Origin: Pempheris klunzingeri
Lineage: Eukaryota > Chordata > Actinopteri > Acropomatiformes > Pempheridae
Length of the DNA stretch: 64,000 nt
Direction of reading: 5' to 3'
NCBI RefSeq assembly: GCF_042242105.1
Contig: NC_092012.1
Span: 20,617,043 to 20,681,042 of the forward strand
In this document: positions 61,701 through 64,000 of the stretch, in pieces
Layout: the number at the start of each line of letters is the position of its first letter
Numbering within the stretch: position 1 is the first letter of the stretch
Notes under the pieces: model-generated
Database searches by the model: none
What the model saw: the letters and a program-made list of their open reading frames with translations, nothing else
Told to the model about the DNA's origin: nothing
Program-made: the position numbers and the translations under genes

Positions 61701-62325
61701 AATCTAAAATAACACTGCCACATCAAGTGACATAAAGAGACCATTTTGCTGACATCATGATCAGTCTTTTTCACAGTTGTTGGCATTAGATATTTAAAGC
61801 ATGCACAGCATTCTGCCTCAGACAAACATTTTAAGTTGGTAGTATTCACCTACATTTCAATAAATGACCTTTTGTTGAAAAGTACAAGTATAAGATGTGA
61901 TGGAGGTGTGTAATTGCTGTATAGACAGCTTAGAGCTCAACAGAAATTGGATATAGATATCTATATATAGATAGATCTTATGCTGAATGTCAGGCTGTCA
62001 AGGTTTTACTGTTCATTTCGCTCCAGACTGTCAGTTGCTTAGCTAATAGCGTTTTATTTCTGCCTTCCGTGTGTGTGTGTGTGTGTGTGTTTATATGTGT
62101 CTGCAGCCTCAGAGTCAGAAAGTGATGTTTCACCTGAGAAGCGAGCAAGAGTGGGTGAAGTGCCAGAGGGTGAGGAGTCTCCATCATCGTCGTCATCTTT
62201 GTCCGCATCATCATCATCATCATCCTCGTCCCGCGGTGGCTCCAAACAGCGGAGCCGCAAACGTTGCCATCGCTGCCAAACCAAGCTGGAGCTGGTACAG
62301 CAAGAGCTGGGTTCATGTCGCTGTG
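52668..62325 (+). CDS. zfand3: AN1-type zinc finger protein 3, partial (five of probably six exons)
   Basis: Exons 52668-52750, 57693-57733, 58377-58550, 60102-60167 and 62107-62325 join into 194 residues plus one base, then leave the window. An A20-type finger occupies residues 22-39 (Cys22, Cys24, Cys36, Cys39; RCPCGFWG...LCSKCF). The middle is a low-complexity Ser/Thr/Pro-rich linker with [10 protein letters not shown] and SPEKRAR, matching recalled human ZFAND3. Residues 175-194 start the AN1 finger ([18 protein letters not shown]). The remaining AN1 cysteines and histidines must be in a further exon beyond 64000; none is seen in the last 1.7 kb. Known biology is limited: the human gene is testis-rich (TEX27), linked to type 2 diabetes, and implicated in insulin transcription. 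A serine run (residues 146-163) is much longer than in human. Confidence 0.94.
52751..57692. other. zfand3 intron 1
   Basis: A 4.9-kb intron. The first few hundred bases remain CpG-rich. An AT repeat lies at about 53428-53450 and a strong CTCF-like word at 57269-57282. No gene or mobile element is recognised. Confidence 0.65.
57269..57282 (+). promoter_or_regulatory. Candidate CTCF-type site in zfand3 intron 1
   Basis: ccacgagggggcag matches CCASYAGRKGGCRS at every position except Y (G here). Confidence 0.4.
57693..57733 (+). CDS. zfand3: zfand3 exon 2 (41 bp)
   Basis: The acceptor is TTCTGCAG|GTCAAG and the donor GCAG|GTAAGT. It encodes [13 protein letters not shown], identical to recalled human, with the last two A20 cysteines. 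Confidence 0.95.
57774..57820. repeat. GATT microsatellite with inverted AATC copy
   Basis: Left arm 57774-57785 (AATC units) is the exact reverse complement of 57794-57805, inside a (GATT)n run that continues to about 57820. It lies about 40 bp after the exon 2 donor. Confidence 0.85.
58377..58550 (+). CDS. zfand3: zfand3 exon 3
   Basis: The acceptor is TTCACAG|ACATTC and the donor AGATG|GTAAGA. It encodes [13 protein letters not shown], then a Ser/Thr/Asn-rich linker ending LPAQDG. The start matches human FQKKQPDDDSAP; the rest diverges. Confidence 0.92.
58551..60101. other. zfand3 intron 3
   Basis: A 1.55-kb intron with no gene or mobile element recognised. A short CAG run lies near 58916-58932. 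Confidence 0.65.
60102..60167 (+). CDS. zfand3: zfand3 exon 4 (66 bp)
   Basis: The acceptor is TTTTGCAG|AAGTAT and the donor TCAG|GTATGC. It encodes [20 protein letters not shown], with the TPTKRS motif shared with human. Confidence 0.92.
60168..62106. other. zfand3 intron 4
   Basis: A 1.9-kb intron. About 60950-61420 has the look of a conserved non-coding element (see findings). A GT tract at about 62070-62090 lies just before the exon 5 acceptor. Confidence 0.55.
62107..62325 (+). CDS. zfand3: zfand3 exon 5, start of AN1 finger
   Basis: The acceptor is CTGCAG|CCTCAG and the donor CTGTG|GTACGG, phase 1. It encodes [15 protein letters not shown], a long serine run, a basic KQRSRKR patch and the first AN1 cysteines. 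The identical human segment [17 protein letters not shown] (recalled) fixes the frame. Confidence 0.95.
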
Positions 62326-64000
62326 GTACGGTGATACTGTTCTATATGCATGAGCACACGCTAGAACACACATGGAGCTCATATGCGCCCACTCACACAC
62401 CACAGCATACACATTAGGCTTGGCTAGCTATCTTATACAGCTCAGTTTTGAAGTAATAAACAACGTTCCCGGTGGTTAATATTGGCCTCATAAATACATG
62501 TTAATTAACTTGGTCATAGTTTTGTGAATTTCACATCCAGTGCGGTGAAATGCATCTACTACCTGTGCATGTGTGTGTGTGTGCGCTGACGGAAATGTCG
62601 ATGACCAGAGTGGCTTTGCTAGCCTTGGGGGACCATTACACAAAGCCTGAATGTTTCACATTGCACATAAAAAATAAGCCAATTACCACAAACACTAATG
62701 CAGTTTAAACCAATACTTGGCTCGCTAATCAACTTGTTTGCATACAAATTAAAGTACTTAAAAAGTCACAGCTCTTCACTGCTTAAAGACCATCTGCTTA
62801 AACCCACGCAATAATTTCTAAATTGGAAATTGACTTGCCTTTTTTTCCAGCAGGCGCTGCTTAATGCACGGGCCGTCCATCCTTAATAGTGCAATGCTTA
62901 CTATGAAAACAGACTGAAGGGGAAATGGTGGCAATTATAGTGATTTCTGACTATTGCAGTAATTGTAGATTACTTTGCTAATAGTTCTGCAGAATGTCTC
63001 CCAGTGTAAGCCAAGAAGGTCTGATAATGAGTGGAAACCAGGAGCACTTTTCAGATTGTAAATGGGGGGAAAGATCTGATCTAATGTTGTCTCACTCAGT
63101 AGACATCTGCTGTTACACAGTGACTAGAATATCCATCTGACTGGGTGTAAGTGTGGCGCAGTATAAAGGCACAGGGGTTTAAAAAGCTAATTAAATGATA
63201 CAGGTTCTCCTCTGATGTGGAGATCCAACAGAAACAGGACCTTATTCCTGTCTGTCACCTCCCCTTGGCTTTTACTGTGCATGAAATGGTCCTAAAATGT
63301 TAGAAACGCTACTATACCTTTTTCATAACCAGTAACACATTTTAAATGTGTCTGATAAATGAACCTGTATGAATATAAAATGAAAAATGATCATTGCACT
63401 AATTAGCATTATCTCAATATTGTTTGTTGCAATAATTACTTTCTCTACTGAATACTTACTGTGTAGTAATATTAACATAGTCATTGAGATATTTAACGTG
63501 TGAACTGCACTATCGTTAAGGTTTATAATCGAGGGAGCTCTGATTATAGTTTGTTGTTATATTATATCTAATATAACATATTAGGTAACTGTTCATGTTC
63601 TAATTGATGATGTATAGACTTCTGCTTTAACTTGTGAAATTAAACCGTTAAAACTTACTGTACATAGATTTTATTATATTAGCCAAGAGCATTCTCAGAT
63701 CACTACATTTCCTTCCAGTTCATTAATATTTTAGAAATCAACTTCATTTACAGTTAAGTTACAGAACATCAGCAGTGAGCTCGGTGGAGAAAAATGTATG
63801 TATGTATACTGATGTACATGCTGCAGTATAAAATATTTTGCATTAGCCCTTTACGCTCTTACTATGTCATCAAGACAGTTGACTACTTTTATTGCAGAAA
63901 GCACTTTTGATTTTCACCCCCCCCCCAGCATCGAGCAGCCCATCTCTTTAAAAGACTTTAATTTTGCACAACTTTCTCCTGTGCTGTAATCACATAGGTT
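62326..64000. other. zfand3 intron 5, incomplete
   Basis: No sequence resembling the expected YVFC..HRLPEQH continuation of the AN1 finger is present, so the last exon lies beyond the window. Nothing else is recognised. Confidence 0.7.

Noticed and set aside
61990-62412. Minus-strand frame rich in Asp and Met across zfand3 exon 5
   Set aside because: Antisense shadow of the serine-coding repeat and of the GT tract.

Overview
The window is vertebrate nuclear DNA, almost certainly from a ray-finned fish and probably a percomorph-type teleost (inference). The evidence is intron-split genes with GT-AG borders, dense CA, CT, TATC and ATCTC microsatellites, Tc1-type transposons, and fish-type SINE and LINE debris. 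It is not prokaryotic, and it holds no CRISPR array, operon or phage.

Layout: positions 1-3338 are one edge of a composite satellite: seven copies of a roughly 200-bp spacer separated by AGTAA/AGTAC/AGTAT pentamer arrays. Positions 3339-14094 hold no recognised gene, only repeats and possible regulatory DNA. Four protein genes follow. The single-exon rgs9bp (14095-14835, +) encodes a membrane anchor for the photoreceptor RGS9-Gbeta5 complex. nudt19 (23598-20324, -, three exons) encodes a Nudix CoA diphosphatase with a C-terminal Ser-Gln-Leu. slc7a9 (27354-42181, +, twelve coding exons) encodes the b(0,+)AT light chain of the cystine/dibasic amino acid exchanger. zfand3 (from 52668, +, five exons visible) encodes an A20/AN1 zinc-finger protein and runs off the right edge before its last exon. 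All splice borders were placed by reading frame, GT/AG signals and recalled family homology, and the joined frames stay open throughout.

rgs9bp, nudt19 and slc7a9 also sit together in tetrapods (human 19q13.11, from memory), so this is an ancient gene neighbourhood and not a functional operon. Two things differ here: TDRD12, which in human lies between NUDT19 and SLC7A9, is not present in the 3.7-kb gap, and the block is joined to zfand3, whose human counterpart is on chromosome 6. The four genes work in different places: photoreceptor discs, peroxisome, apical epithelial membrane, and nucleus/cytoplasm.

Mobile DNA is concentrated in introns. slc7a9 intron 8 carries a nearly intact, recent Tc1/mariner element in antisense, with 214-bp terminal inverted repeats and one transposase frameshift. 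slc7a9 intron 1 holds a nest of SINE, LINE and Tc1 remnants, and nudt19 intron 1 holds a decayed LINE. I found no convincing new molecular system. The most unusual signals are the linked spacer/pentamer types in the satellite, the Tc1 insertion at the centre of a microsatellite palindrome, and a perfect 22-bp hairpin at 19725-19773.
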